A DNA stretch of 64,000 bases from Muribaculaceae bacterium (lineage in GTDB: Bacteria; Bacteroidota; Bacteroidia; Bacteroidales; Muribaculaceae), in contig JAFQKI010000011.1 in assembly GCA_017396945.1 (NCBI GenBank), positions 62,001-126,000 of the forward strand, read 5' to 3'. Made by a program: the position numbers and the translations under genes. Shown here piece after piece: positions 17,937 to 27,601 of this stretch; the stretch's first letter is position 1; each line of letters opens with the position of its first letter. A model generated the notes under the pieces. That model was not told the DNA's origin, made no database searches, and worked only from the letters and a program-made list of their open reading frames with translations.

Positions 17937-18539
17937 TTATTTTTCTGTGACCGGGCGCACCGTGTGACCGCAGCTGCGGTAGTCGTAGTCCATGCCGTAA
18001 CCGCCACTACCGAAGCTCAAGGTCCGTGCGCTGTCGATATAGCCCTCGATGAGCGTAGCACCCCAGTAGATGCCGTCGCTACCCACGCCGAGGGACAACG
18101 TACCGTTGCGGAAGCCCGCAGCGGGCAAGAAGATTGAGTTACCATTAGGGCCCGTAACCTTATAACCGCTATGACCACCCTCTGTAGTCCATGTCCATGT
18201 GCATCTGTTTTCGAGTTCCTCCCACTGCGCCTTGGTAGGTAGCTTCCATCCGCCACCCCAGGCCTGACGAGCTACATCATAACGGCTCCCGGCGATATTT
18301 GAACCGATGTTGGTATAACCATTGTGATAGTATTGGTAAGTATACAAACTGTAATCTCTCTTGGTAGAAGTCTCGCCCCAGGCGTAATAATCACCATAAT
18401 CTTCAGGTGAATTTGCGCCGACGTTGCGGTCTGCCCACAATGTTCCGCTTGGCAAACCTAAATCAACTGCCTTTTGGGCTGACACGTTTGCCGAAATGAT
18501 AGCTAATACTGCTATCGCAATAAATTTTAAATGTTTCAT
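17937..18539 (-). CDS. Secreted FISUMP/DUF1566-like (C-type-lectin-fold) protein
   Basis: A 200-residue exported protein: signal peptide 1-21 (ending VSAQ), then one Fibrobacter-major-paralogous (FISUMP) type domain. Visible hallmarks are VDLGLPSGTLWADRNVG, YYAWGET, WKLPTKAQWEEL, IFLPAAGFR, GIYWGATL, and the end HTVRPV. This domain is related to the C-type-lectin/sulfatase-modifying fold. By hand count, 143 of 240 bases (60%) at 17941-18180 are G or C, clearly above the neighbours, suggesting a transferred or specially evolving segment. It is a lone gene between apbE and tamL with its own promoter. Function unknown; a surface binding protein is likely. Confidence 0.85.
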   Translation of the reverse strand: MKHLKFIAIAVLAIISANVSAQKAVDLGLPSGTLWADRNVGANSPEDYGDYYAWGETSTKRDYSLYTYQYYHNGYTNIGSNIAGSRYDVARQAWGGGWKLPTKAQWEELENRCTWTWTTEGGHSGYKVTGPNGNSIFLPAAGFRNGTLSLGVGSDGIYWGATLIEGYIDSARTLSFGSGGYGMDYDYRSCGHTVRPVTEK

Positions 18540-18577
18540 ATTACATTTGTTTTAATTTGTAAAAATTTAAATTATCA

Positions 18578-18609
18578 CAAATGTACTACAAATCTCCAAA
18601 CACAACAAT
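18578..18609 (-). promoter_or_regulatory. Promoter of the FISUMP gene
   Basis: On the minus strand, TACATTTG (18578-18585) matches the -7 box. An ATTG at 18606-18609 lies 20 bases upstream. Confidence 0.6.
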
Positions 18610-18700
18610 TAAAATTGTAATTTTTCTAACTCTTCAACCAAAAACAAAATAAGTTTTTAAGAAGCGATAAACGTTACTTCTATTAAAAGCCGTCCCACAT

Positions 18701-20986
18701 TTAGAACGGATAGCCGATAGCGAGGTGAAAGGCAAGAGATTTCTTAAACGACGGCATATTGAAATAGCCACTGTGACCGGTGTTATATGGAGCATGCAAG
18801 GCATAACCCAAGTCGGCTCGCACGACAAGCATCTCCATATCAAAACGCAATCCTACTCCTGTTCCTAACGCCAAATCTTTGAAAAAAGTTGCCCCTCGCA
18901 ATGTCCCACCCGGACGTTGAGGGTCATCTTTCAGCAACCACACGTTGCCCGCATCAAGGAATAAGGCCCCGCGAAACATTCCATATATAGGGAAACGATA
19001 CTCAAGGTTGGCTTCAAATTTAAACGTACCGGTTTGGTCAAAATACCCATCAGGATTGTCGTTGGGGGTGTGATAACTACCGGGACCTATACTGCGCACG
19101 GTAAATGCTCTGACCGAATTGGCACCACCCACATAGAACTGCTCGCTATAGGGCACTTGCGTTGAATTACCGTAGGCATGAGCCACACCAACTGCTACTC
19201 GCGACATCAACCAATGTGTACCTCCCAACCGATGACCATAAACTATCTGTGCCGTACCTTTTACAAATTGCGAAAACGGAGTGCCAAATAATTGCTTCTC
19301 CTCCTTGCTTCCGGTCAATTCCCACACCGACCACAGGATATTTCCTGCCTCTTGGGCGGTTAATTGTAAATTAAGTGTATTATCGCGACCAAACTTGCGG
19401 TCGTAGGTGTAGGTATATGATATTTGGGGTACAAATTGGCTCTCAAAGCTTTGTGCCACAGCCGGATTTGCCGCCATTATCGAGTCAAAGTCGGCAGTGG
19501 TGTTAATCAACTTGGTATAGGTAAGTTTAATCGGTGTCAAAGAGTGAGTTGTATAGCGGTTGGCTCGCCAATCATAACTCAGTGAGGCGTTGAACTGCGC
19601 CATTTTGAAATAATGAGGGCGGTTTAAAATGTCGGCGTTGAGCGAAATGCGAGTCCAGTTGAGCGTACGACGGCGTCGTGTCACAAATCCCGGCAATAAC
19701 ATTCGCGGGAACGACAACGATGTAGAAATCCCAAACTCGTATGAATTAAACACCGAATTTCCACGGTCGCGACCGGTTTGCCACTCGTATGCTCCGGTCA
19801 GGCTCACGTTAAACTGCTCACCGCCACCAAACATATTACGATTAGTCACCCCGATTGTCAATCCGGGACCGAGATAACTGTTGGACTTTGATGTCGCATT
19901 GACTTCAATGCTTGCCTCAAGCGGAGTGTCAAATGTGCAGTTGATATTTACGTCGAGCGTTGGACGTGAAGCCGTCGAGTCGGGCATAACATCAACATTT
20001 ATCGCATTAAAAATCCCCATTCGCGACAAGTAGTTCTGTGTTGTAGTCATATTTCTCACAGAGAACGTACGCCCTTTGCGGAATGTCACACACTCAGGAA
20101 TGAGTTGCGTGCGCAACTTTGATGGTTGCATCTGTATTATCGTCACTTGTGGTGTCTTTGTCGTGTCGGGTTCCCCTCCTCCCTGATTGCGATGCAATGT
20201 CACTGTCACATCTCCTGTCACATAGCTCGCCATGGCAAACTGTGGAATAGTCTTTGACAACGTCATGCGCAATGATATCGCTCCACGTGTTATCGTGCTA
20301 TCGGCAAGATACTCTATGTACTCAGGGCGAAAGAAATAATATCCATGATTGCGCACCGCATTGGTTATGCGCACTCGCTCGGCGGCGAGAGAGTCGGTGG
20401 AGTATCGCGAGCCTTTTACAAGGTAGGAGCCGCGCATCGCGACCGAGTCTATTAAGTGATTTAGATGACATGTATCAGGCAACAAGCTGATTGAGTCAAG
20501 AAGATAAGCTTTACCGGCATTTATCGTGTAACGCACTTTCACTTTTTTAGGATTTTTACCGGACAATAGTTCGTATGACACTCCACCTGAAAAATATCCG
20601 TTATTTTGAAGCAGTTCATCAATCATGTGAACACGTACCTCAGGGCGCACGTCAGAAAGTAACACAGGCTCCTCTACAAGCATTTCATACAACCAATGCT
20701 TAAACCCTGATGACGGTTTTTCCCAATTATTATATACCCATAATCCAATGGGGAACGGATGACGTACATACGGAGAAATCAAACTATTGTTAGGCGCGAC
20801 ATTCACCACCTCTTTGACCTGTTCGTCAAGTCCCTCGGGGACTTTCTCCCCTTCAGCCACATTTATATGAATGCGTTTCACACCTGTATATAATGGGTCA
20901 TCAACCGAGATGCGACGCGTGGTGGAGCATGCAACCGCCAACAACGCCAACAACATAATTGATAATATCTTGCTTAATCTGCTCAT
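18701..20986 (-). CDS. tamL: TamL: lipid-anchored TamA/BamA-like outer membrane barrel
   Basis: A 761-residue Omp85-family protein that starts with a lipoprotein signal (LLAVAC, Cys20), the hallmark of the Bacteroidetes TamA variant TamL. POTRA-type repeats occupy about residues 110-380. The 16-strand barrel (surface antigen/D15 domain) covers about 390-761, with VGGANSVRAFTVRSIGPG matching the conserved loop 6 VRGF/Y-type motif (here VRAF), and it ends in YPF. It lies 3 bases after tamB, so the two form one operon. The likely role is insertion of outer-membrane proteins or phospholipid transport together with TamB. Confidence 0.9.
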   Translation of the reverse strand: MSRLSKILSIMLLALLAVACSTTRRISVDDPLYTGVKRIHINVAEGEKVPEGLDEQVKEVVNVAPNNSLISPYVRHPFPIGLWVYNNWEKPSSGFKHWLYEMLVEEPVLLSDVRPEVRVHMIDELLQNNGYFSGGVSYELLSGKNPKKVKVRYTINAGKAYLLDSISLLPDTCHLNHLIDSVAMRGSYLVKGSRYSTDSLAAERVRITNAVRNHGYYFFRPEYIEYLADSTITRGAISLRMTLSKTIPQFAMASYVTGDVTVTLHRNQGGGEPDTTKTPQVTIIQMQPSKLRTQLIPECVTFRKGRTFSVRNMTTTQNYLSRMGIFNAINVDVMPDSTASRPTLDVNINCTFDTPLEASIEVNATSKSNSYLGPGLTIGVTNRNMFGGGEQFNVSLTGAYEWQTGRDRGNSVFNSYEFGISTSLSFPRMLLPGFVTRRRRTLNWTRISLNADILNRPHYFKMAQFNASLSYDWRANRYTTHSLTPIKLTYTKLINTTADFDSIMAANPAVAQSFESQFVPQISYTYTYDRKFGRDNTLNLQLTAQEAGNILWSVWELTGSKEEKQLFGTPFSQFVKGTAQIVYGHRLGGTHWLMSRVAVGVAHAYGNSTQVPYSEQFYVGGANSVRAFTVRSIGPGSYHTPNDNPDGYFDQTGTFKFEANLEYRFPIYGMFRGALFLDAGNVWLLKDDPQRPGGTLRGATFFKDLALGTGVGLRFDMEMLVVRADLGYALHAPYNTGHSGYFNMPSFKKSLAFHLAIGYPF

Positions 20987-20989
20987 ATT

Positions 20990-23900
20990 CTAAAAACGGA
21001 ATAAATCTTTCAACGAGTGAATTTTGCGTTTATACACAAACCCGACACCGGTCTGCGTCACCTCACCTTCAAGGATACTCTCAAACCCTACATGACGGAA
21101 TAGTTTTATATACATTGAGCCACTGCGGTTGAGCATATACTCAAACGAGATGTCATTAAAAAGATTTTGAGCGAAATTCTCCTCAGCATCGGCATCGGTC
21201 GAATAATTTCCGCCAACTACAATTTTAAATCGGTCATTAAACAAGGTCTTTGACACTCGATAGCTATAACTTGTCGTCTTTGAGGTCGCGCCATCAGTCG
21301 TGCTATTATATTGGTCTATGCCAAACGAGACATCAACAAACTTTATATTGTTTGCCGCCCAAGTATTCACCTTTGATTCAAGAAATGAATATAACGGATT
21401 GCCCGAAAGGTCGGCATTGACCTTTGTCCCGGGACCGGTATATACATTATATAGCAATAGGTTCATAGCCTGATTGGCTCGTTGCTCGGCACTCATTGTC
21501 GATAGTTCGTTAGCCACCGTTATATCATCGGGTGTAGATAGATCAAATGTCACATCCATGTGACTGAGTGTATTGGTCACAGCCAACGAAACATCAAAAT
21601 TCACCAATCGAGAGTTTTGCCCTTCACGCGTCACATTGGCTCGCATATTGTCCACAGCATAAAGACTCAACGTGGGATTGAGAATATCACCGGTAAACGC
21701 CACATAGCTTCCCTCTTTAAAGACAAAATGCTTCTCACTCATCAATGGTGGTGTATAACGAACAAAACCTTTATTGATTGTATATCGTCCGGTAAAACGA
21801 CTATCAGCCATAGGGTTCATTGTATAGGTAAACTGACCGTTACCTTGCAATTGTACCCGATTATGTCCGTCGGTTGACAAATCAACATTTATGGTCGTTC
21901 CATCAGAGATTATCAACTTGGCATTAAGATCAATCAACATCTCTGATTCGGAAACCTTAGTGCTATCTGACATGGCTACGGTATCGGCAAACTCCACAAA
22001 ACGCACCATCCCCTCCTCTTGCGCCGTCAATAAGGTAGTCGCATCAGGCATAATATATGTGAGATTTGACCCCGACAACAGATTTAGCGTCGCATCCACA
22101 TCAAGGAAATCAGTCGAGCCTTTTAATTTTGCATCCAAGTCAATAAACGCTTTACCATAGACATCGGTACGCTTTGCCTTTTCACTACCTATAATCTGCA
22201 TATTGTGAGCAGTCATTGTCAAATCAATTCCAGGCGCAGTCATATCGGCAATATCCACAAAACCATTTATAGCCAAGCGATTTTTATTTACTCCTGTCAC
22301 AGCAAAATCATTAAACATAACTTTGCTATTCTCTACCGGAATTTTCACTTCTGAGATACCCAACGAAGTCCCAATCATCGGAATTCTCACAAAAGCGGAA
22401 TCGAAATCAAGAGAGCCATTCAGTATCGGAGCCGATGCGTCGCCCGATATATCCATTTGACCATTTAATGTGCCACTGAGTTGAGCCATATCCTGAGGCA
22501 TAAATGGATTTAGCACTCTCAGAGGGAAATGTATCATAGAGAAGTCAAGCATAAACGGATTTACCGAAGTAGTATCGTTCAAATTACCTGAAAGTGTCAT
22601 TGTCTTCACTCCATCAACCATCAATGCTGCCGATGCGCGCAACGCACCCGAAACATCGGTAGTCAAATCAACTTCGGCATCAAAAGTCCCAACGCGTTCT
22701 TTCCCATAATAGAGTTCATCAACAGAGATATTTCCGCTACCATTGTAAGAACCATCTCCATATCGTAAACGCATATCCGCTGAAATCAGTCCGCTCATCG
22801 GTGGTGCGTAAGGGTTAAATGACATCCAATCGGCAAGTTTGAAATTTTCAATCTTAAGCAACAAATCTTCTTGATGTTCACTCCCTTCAGTATGTTCGGT
22901 AAAGAGTTGCAACACACTTTCAGCACTTCGCATATCCAGATTGGCGTCAAAATGCCCATTGGTCATGTTATATCGAATATAATTATCATCGTTTATCGTC
23001 CAATTTTTATACGCCACTCGCGCTTTATTGGGCACAAACTTGGAGGTAATAATCGAATCGGTCACACTCGCCACAAGTCCGATCTTATAGCCAATCTCCC
23101 CGGCGATATTGTTTTGATTCAGAAACAAAGAGACTTTATCTCCTGATAGATATCCATTGGCACTGATTGAGGCAAAATCATCAAACGTACCCGGCTCATT
23201 ATTTACATCAGCCTGATAAACTAAAAATCTTCCTTGCTGGCTGACATCGACCTTAATGTCATCAAGAGTGATTGTTCCCGTTTTAAATTTTGATGCAGAG
23301 CCATTCAATTGCAATTTTGAATTATTGGCAAGCATCAGATCAAATGAATCAAAAGATATATCATCAACTGCCATATAATCACTAATCATATTGTTATTAC
23401 CAGCATTAACAGCAAAATTAAACACCGGAATGATTTGTTGCAATGTATCTACATCCAATCTCAATAATCGCATCTGGCGATCAATCTCAATCATAGTATT
23501 ATCCACAGCAAACAGAAGCGAATCAAGCGACATCGGAGAATTAAACTTTACCGACAAATCATCATTTATTAATTGCGCGACAGTCAAAGAATCACAAGTT
23601 TCAAAATCAAGGTTTATATCTGACGCGACAAATGCCGACCCCTCCATCTCCCAATCCACCTCATCAATCACAGCCAAGATGTTCATATTCCTAAATTCGT
23701 TGGATAAATTGGCATCCACTTTAAACGCCAACAGTCCCTTTGATTTTACATCTGACATATTTATAGCACGCAAGTCAAGATAACGGATATCCCCCTCCAC
23801 AAGCCACGACATACTATCCTCAGCCAAATATCCGGTTGCTGTAACGTCCAAATCGACATCTTCATTACTTGATATAATCCCTACATCGGCATGACCACCG

Positions 23901-25702
23901 GCAAGGGTAGCCCAAACATTCAAATTATTATAATTATACCCGCCATACTCAATCTCCGGGATCTGAGCCGAAGCGGTCATTGTTGTCACCGGCGACATCA
24001 TATCAAATCCGCTACCAGCCACATTAAGGGTACCGGTGATTTTACCAATTTCCAATAATGGCAAAAACGCATTTATCGGGAAACTATCGGTTTTCACCTC
24101 TAATGAATAAGTATCATTTCTGCTTTTCCAATCCGCCCCCATTGCCAAACGTCCACCATCCGTAACCGCAGAGAGCGTTCCACCAATGTTATCATTCTTC
24201 ATATTTACAGTTCCAGAGAGAGTCATCGGGGGAACATTAACAAAATCGGCAGTTTCAACATCAAGCAATTGCGATGTTAAGAAACCGGCATCACCAATAG
24301 TGCCGACAATATCGATATTACCCTCAAGAGAGTTGACATCGGTCAAATTCATCAAACGCCCCGAAGCACTTATCATCAATCTATGTTCTAATTCAAGCGC
24401 CAACTCCGCAATATCAAAATCGCCCATCACACCCGATATATCAACACTTACTTTGGCTTTATCATTTGACGGCAAACCATTCAAAATCGGAGAATAATCC
24501 GGGAATAATCGTGAGATATCAGAAATCCCTATATCTCCATCACATTTCAATGCCATGGGCAATAATCTTTCTTCAATAGCAGCCGTCCCCATCAATATCT
24601 CTAAACCCAATTTTGTAACAGGCGTCGCAAGCTCAAAATCAGATAATTTAAATGCGACGCTATCAACCGAGACCACACCGGAACCCGTCAAATTCACACC
24701 GCTACGCTCTCTCCCCGACAGCAAAGAAATAGGGATGCGAGTAACTGCACCTGCGTTATAAAATGACGCTATTTTCAAATCAAGGCTATCAATCTCAATA
24801 TAATTGAAATCCAAGCCATTAACCGGTGTCACACCCTTCATTGCATACAATGCGCGAGAGTGTGTGAAATCAATGGTATCAACAAAAATCGTCCAGACCG
24901 GACTTGCAACCACATCTTCATTAACCGGTGGCTCATAAAATAACTCAGGATGATTTGCAAGATAGGTTGTATCAGGAGTTAAGTAGAGGATATCCAAACT
25001 TTGTCCGGAAATCATACCTACAGAAACCGATTGCTCCGACAAATCGACTGAAATGTCACTAAGTAACGCATCATTAAAATGAGTATCAAGAGAATCTATT
25101 GTAGGCATCATCGACAAACGATAAGCCACGTTACGCAACTCTATCTGACGAGCATTTATTTTCCATGGGATTGAAGCAGTATCGGCAGGCGTTGAAACAG
25201 TATCATTTTTCAAAACCATTTCAAGGCTTCCTCCATCCCATATCGCATTATCTAAATTGACATTAGATGCCGATAAATCCACAAGACCCTTGCTTAAATC
25301 AAATCTATCAATATTGGCGACAAGATACATTGCAGAATCGGGAGTGCCTATGCGATAACGCGCGCCTCTCAAACAAGTTTTATCAATCTCTACATTACCA
25401 CTTAACAATGGCAACAATTTCACTTCGGCAGTAAATTGAGATGCAGCTATCAATGTATCATTTCCACGCTCAACCATTGACAACCCACAGATATTAATAT
25501 CGGCAGGGAATGACAAGCGGAACTCACCAATCTCAACTTTCATATCGGGCGATTTGTTGAGTTTCTTAACAATTGCATCCTTTAAAAAGTCTTGAGCAAC
25601 CGATGTATATAAAAACGAGATTGTCCCCAACAGAAGCAAAAACACACTTAACAACGTCCACAACGTCGCTTTCAATATCTTATGTCGTTTTTTATCGCCC
25701 AA
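20990..25702 (-). CDS. tamB: TamB: AsmA-like translocation and assembly module
   Basis: A 1570-residue periplasm-spanning protein of the TamB/AsmA-like superfamily. A single N-terminal membrane anchor (about residues 12-30) is followed by very long repetitive beta sequence, expected to form a lipid-carrying taco-shaped groove. The C-terminal DUF490/TamB domain (about 1200-1570) has RFTGRYTINKGFVRYTPP and PLYSFLESKVN. The start codon appears to be TTG at 25702, with a stop just upstream in frame and no ATG before residue 49; the anchor needs this start. It is followed after 3 bases by tamL, its expected partner. Confidence 0.93.
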   Translation of the reverse strand: MGDKKRHKILKATLWTLLSVFLLLLGTISFLYTSVAQDFLKDAIVKKLNKSPDMKVEIGEFRLSFPADINICGLSMVERGNDTLIAASQFTAEVKLLPLLSGNVEIDKTCLRGARYRIGTPDSAMYLVANIDRFDLSKGLVDLSASNVNLDNAIWDGGSLEMVLKNDTVSTPADTASIPWKINARQIELRNVAYRLSMMPTIDSLDTHFNDALLSDISVDLSEQSVSVGMISGQSLDILYLTPDTTYLANHPELFYEPPVNEDVVASPVWTIFVDTIDFTHSRALYAMKGVTPVNGLDFNYIEIDSLDLKIASFYNAGAVTRIPISLLSGRERSGVNLTGSGVVSVDSVAFKLSDFELATPVTKLGLEILMGTAAIEERLLPMALKCDGDIGISDISRLFPDYSPILNGLPSNDKAKVSVDISGVMGDFDIAELALELEHRLMISASGRLMNLTDVNSLEGNIDIVGTIGDAGFLTSQLLDVETADFVNVPPMTLSGTVNMKNDNIGGTLSAVTDGGRLAMGADWKSRNDTYSLEVKTDSFPINAFLPLLEIGKITGTLNVAGSGFDMMSPVTTMTASAQIPEIEYGGYNYNNLNVWATLAGGHADVGIISSNEDVDLDVTATGYLAEDSMSWLVEGDIRYLDLRAINMSDVKSKGLLAFKVDANLSNEFRNMNILAVIDEVDWEMEGSAFVASDINLDFETCDSLTVAQLINDDLSVKFNSPMSLDSLLFAVDNTMIEIDRQMRLLRLDVDTLQQIIPVFNFAVNAGNNNMISDYMAVDDISFDSFDLMLANNSKLQLNGSASKFKTGTITLDDIKVDVSQQGRFLVYQADVNNEPGTFDDFASISANGYLSGDKVSLFLNQNNIAGEIGYKIGLVASVTDSIITSKFVPNKARVAYKNWTINDDNYIRYNMTNGHFDANLDMRSAESVLQLFTEHTEGSEHQEDLLLKIENFKLADWMSFNPYAPPMSGLISADMRLRYGDGSYNGSGNISVDELYYGKERVGTFDAEVDLTTDVSGALRASAALMVDGVKTMTLSGNLNDTTSVNPFMLDFSMIHFPLRVLNPFMPQDMAQLSGTLNGQMDISGDASAPILNGSLDFDSAFVRIPMIGTSLGISEVKIPVENSKVMFNDFAVTGVNKNRLAINGFVDIADMTAPGIDLTMTAHNMQIIGSEKAKRTDVYGKAFIDLDAKLKGSTDFLDVDATLNLLSGSNLTYIMPDATTLLTAQEEGMVRFVEFADTVAMSDSTKVSESEMLIDLNAKLIISDGTTINVDLSTDGHNRVQLQGNGQFTYTMNPMADSRFTGRYTINKGFVRYTPPLMSEKHFVFKEGSYVAFTGDILNPTLSLYAVDNMRANVTREGQNSRLVNFDVSLAVTNTLSHMDVTFDLSTPDDITVANELSTMSAEQRANQAMNLLLYNVYTGPGTKVNADLSGNPLYSFLESKVNTWAANNIKFVDVSFGIDQYNSTTDGATSKTTSYSYRVSKTLFNDRFKIVVGGNYSTDADAEENFAQNLFNDISFEYMLNRSGSMYIKLFRHVGFESILEGEVTQTGVGFVYKRKIHSLKDLFRF

Positions 25703-25728
25703 CCTTAGTCAAGTTTTATAATCTAATT

Positions 25729-25760
25729 CAAAATTAGCTTAAATTATCGATTTCTGCAAA
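25729..25760 (-). promoter_or_regulatory. Promoter of tamB-tamL
   Basis: The minus-strand -7 box TAATTTTG (25729-25736) and TTTG (25757-25760) are spaced exactly 20 bases, a full consensus match, giving a leader of about 20 bases before the TTG start. Confidence 0.78.
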
Positions 25761-25766
25761 TGATAT

Positions 25767-25806
25767 AAACGTGCGCCACAACCTAACCGATTACTGACGC
25801 ACGTTT
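25767..25806. terminator. Possible terminator downstream of the DJ-1 gene
   Basis: A 9-bp inverted repeat (25767-25775 with 25798-25806) with a 22-base loop is flanked by T-rich or A-rich tails on both sides. The loop is long, so it is only a weak candidate. Confidence 0.4.
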
Positions 25807-25828
25807 ACCGTTTTTTATTTAATCAATT

Positions 25829-26404
25829 TTATAAATAAATGTTAGTACATTTTTGATACAACAACATCCCTTCTCCAACTTGCTTGGCAATATGCTCTCC
25901 CATTGAATTAGCAACAATAGCGAGCGCAAAAGCCATTGCCGACGCAGGCCCATTAGCGGTAATCACATTGTCAGAAACAACGACAGGAGCGTCTTTTAAT
26001 TTTGCACCACCTGGTTTTAAATCAAAACCGGGATAACATGTCGCCTCTTTACCATTAAGTATTCCCAATGGAGCCAAAACAACAGCGGGAGCAGCACAGA
26101 TAGCGGCAACCTTTCCACCGGCTTCGGCATGAGACTTCAATAAAGAGTTTAGTTGCTCACATGTCGCAAGGTTGGTTGACCCCGGCATCCCACCGGGTAC
26201 TATGAGCCATTCAATATCTTCAATCTTTGCAGCATCGATTGTGAAATCGGCATCTACGGCAATCCCATGAGCCCCTAATACTTTCTTCTCTGTTGTTATT
26301 GAGACAGTCTTAATATCCATTCCCGCACGACGCATTACGTCAACTACTGTCAAGGCTTCTATTTCTTCAAAGCCTTCAGCCAAAAATAGAAAAGAGTGAT
26401 TCAT
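25829..26404 (-). CDS. DJ-1/PfpI-family protein
   Basis: A 191-residue class I glutamine-amidotransferase-fold protein of the DJ-1/YajL group. The nucleophile elbow is AAICAAP with Cys103, and the conserved Glu region EGFEEIEA is at 10-17. The motif VPGGMPGSTNL (69-79) and ITANGPASAMAFAL are typical. Members act as protein-repair enzymes, glyoxalases or redox chaperones; which applies here cannot be read. It is a single gene with a likely -7 box (TAAGTTTG, minus strand, 26501-26508). Confidence 0.92.
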   Translation of the reverse strand: MNHSFLFLAEGFEEIEALTVVDVMRRAGMDIKTVSITTEKKVLGAHGIAVDADFTIDAAKIEDIEWLIVPGGMPGSTNLATCEQLNSLLKSHAEAGGKVAAICAAPAVVLAPLGILNGKEATCYPGFDLKPGGAKLKDAPVVVSDNVITANGPASAMAFALAIVANSMGEHIAKQVGEGMLLYQKCTNIYL

Positions 26405-26500
26405 AATTGATGACTTGTTTTTATTAGGTTAATATTTACTGATTTTTATAATTATTCTCACTTGAAATAAATAACACCGCAATTTAACAAAAAGTTTTGA

Positions 26501-26508
26501 CAAACTTA
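26501..26508 (-). promoter_or_regulatory. Candidate -7 box for the DJ-1 gene
   Basis: TAAGTTTG on the minus strand fits TAnnTTTG. No clear TTTG lies 19-21 bases upstream. Confidence 0.4.
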
Positions 26509-26534
26509 CAAAATTTGAGATTTAATTATAACAA

Positions 26535-26563
26535 CAGAGGACACCACAAAATGGCATCCTCTG
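26535..26563 (-). terminator. Terminator of fabD
   Basis: Inverted repeat CAGAGGA/TCCTCTG, extended past a 2-base internal mismatch, with an AT-rich tail on the minus side. It lies 25 bases after the fabD stop. Confidence 0.6.
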
Positions 26564-26588
26564 ATTATCACAAATATAACATATCGAA

Positions 26589-27467
26589 TTATTGCATTCC
26601 TGAAATGGTAACTTCGCGAGATATTTTAGCGACGAGACCTTGGAGAACTTTGCCCGGACCGAGTTCAACAAATTCGGTAGCACCGTCGGCAACCATATTT
26701 TGAACAGATTGAGTCCAGCGCACAGGAGCTGTCAACTGAGCCACAAGGTTGGCTTTGATTTCAGCGGGGTCGGTATGAGGACGTGCATCAACATTTTGAT
26801 AAACAGGACATACAGGAACCGAAAATACTGTCTTTTCAATCGCTTCAGCCAACTCAGCACGAGCGGGTTCCATACATGGAGAGTGGAACGCACCACCTAC
26901 TTTGAGTTTCAATGCGCGCTTGGCACCGGCAGCGAGTAATTGTTCGCAAGCAGCGTCGATTGCAGGCTCTTCTCCTGAAATCACAAGTTGTCCGGGGCAG
27001 TTATAGTTGGCACACACTACGATACCGTCAATTCCGGCACAGATTTCCTCAACCTTCTCATCGGGAAGCGCAAGAACCGCAGCCATAGTTGAAGGCTTGA
27101 GTTCACAAGCTTTTTGCATAGCTTGAGCACGAGCCGACACAAGACGAAGACCATCCTCAAAGCTCAATGCACCGGCAGCAACAAGCGCAGAAAACTCACC
27201 AAGAGAGTGACCGGCAGTCATTTCGGGTTTAAATTCTTCGCCAAGAGTTTTAGCGAGTATCACAGAATGTAAAAAAATCGCAGGTTGAGTAACTTTGGTT
27301 TGTCTGAGATCTTCATCAGTTCCTTCAAACATGAGGTCGGTAATGCGAAAACCGAGAATTTCATTAGCTTTTTCAAACATTTCGCGAGCTACGGGGTTGT
27401 TGTCATAAAGGTCTTTACCCATTCCAACAAATTGCGCCCCTTGACCGGGAAAAACAAATGCTTTCAT
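26589..27467 (-). CDS. fabD: Malonyl-CoA:ACP transacylase
   Basis: Transfers malonyl groups from CoA to acyl carrier protein for fatty acid elongation. 292 residues from the ATG at 27467; a TTG three codons upstream is less likely. The N-terminal motif FPGQGAQ is at 6-12, the nucleophile Ser88 sits in GHSLGE, and the partner His is in GGAFHSP near 196. It is transcribed alone, divergently from tatA, and is not in a fab cluster here. Confidence 0.97.
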   Translation of the reverse strand: MKAFVFPGQGAQFVGMGKDLYDNNPVAREMFEKANEILGFRITDLMFEGTDEDLRQTKVTQPAIFLHSVILAKTLGEEFKPEMTAGHSLGEFSALVAAGALSFEDGLRLVSARAQAMQKACELKPSTMAAVLALPDEKVEEICAGIDGIVVCANYNCPGQLVISGEEPAIDAACEQLLAAGAKRALKLKVGGAFHSPCMEPARAELAEAIEKTVFSVPVCPVYQNVDARPHTDPAEIKANLVAQLTAPVRWTQSVQNMVADGATEFVELGPGKVLQGLVAKISREVTISGMQ

Positions 27468-27501
27468 ACTTGTCAAATCTTTAATTTCTATAAATCGGGT
27501 G

Positions 27502-27509
27502 CAAAGTTA
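27502..27509 (-). promoter_or_regulatory. -7 box of the fabD promoter
   Basis: TAACTTTG on the minus strand, 35 bases upstream of the fabD ATG, matches the consensus exactly. The -33 element is not clear. Confidence 0.55.
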
Positions 27510-27601
27510 ATGCTTTTTTGTGGAAAAACGTGCATATACGGAAAAAAATCCGTAATTTTACCACTCTAAAGCATTATAACACAAATAAAACATATCGTCA
27601 C

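Noticed and set aside
17691-18137. 148-residue plus-strand frame across the apbE start and the FISUMP 3' end
   Set aside because: Covers two real minus-strand genes and the palindromes; no start signal and no recognisable protein.
25829-26404. DJ-1-like gene as an intracellular protease PfpI
   Set aside because: The sequence around the nucleophile (AAICAAP) and the N-terminal EGFEEIEA fit the DJ-1/YajL branch better than PfpI.
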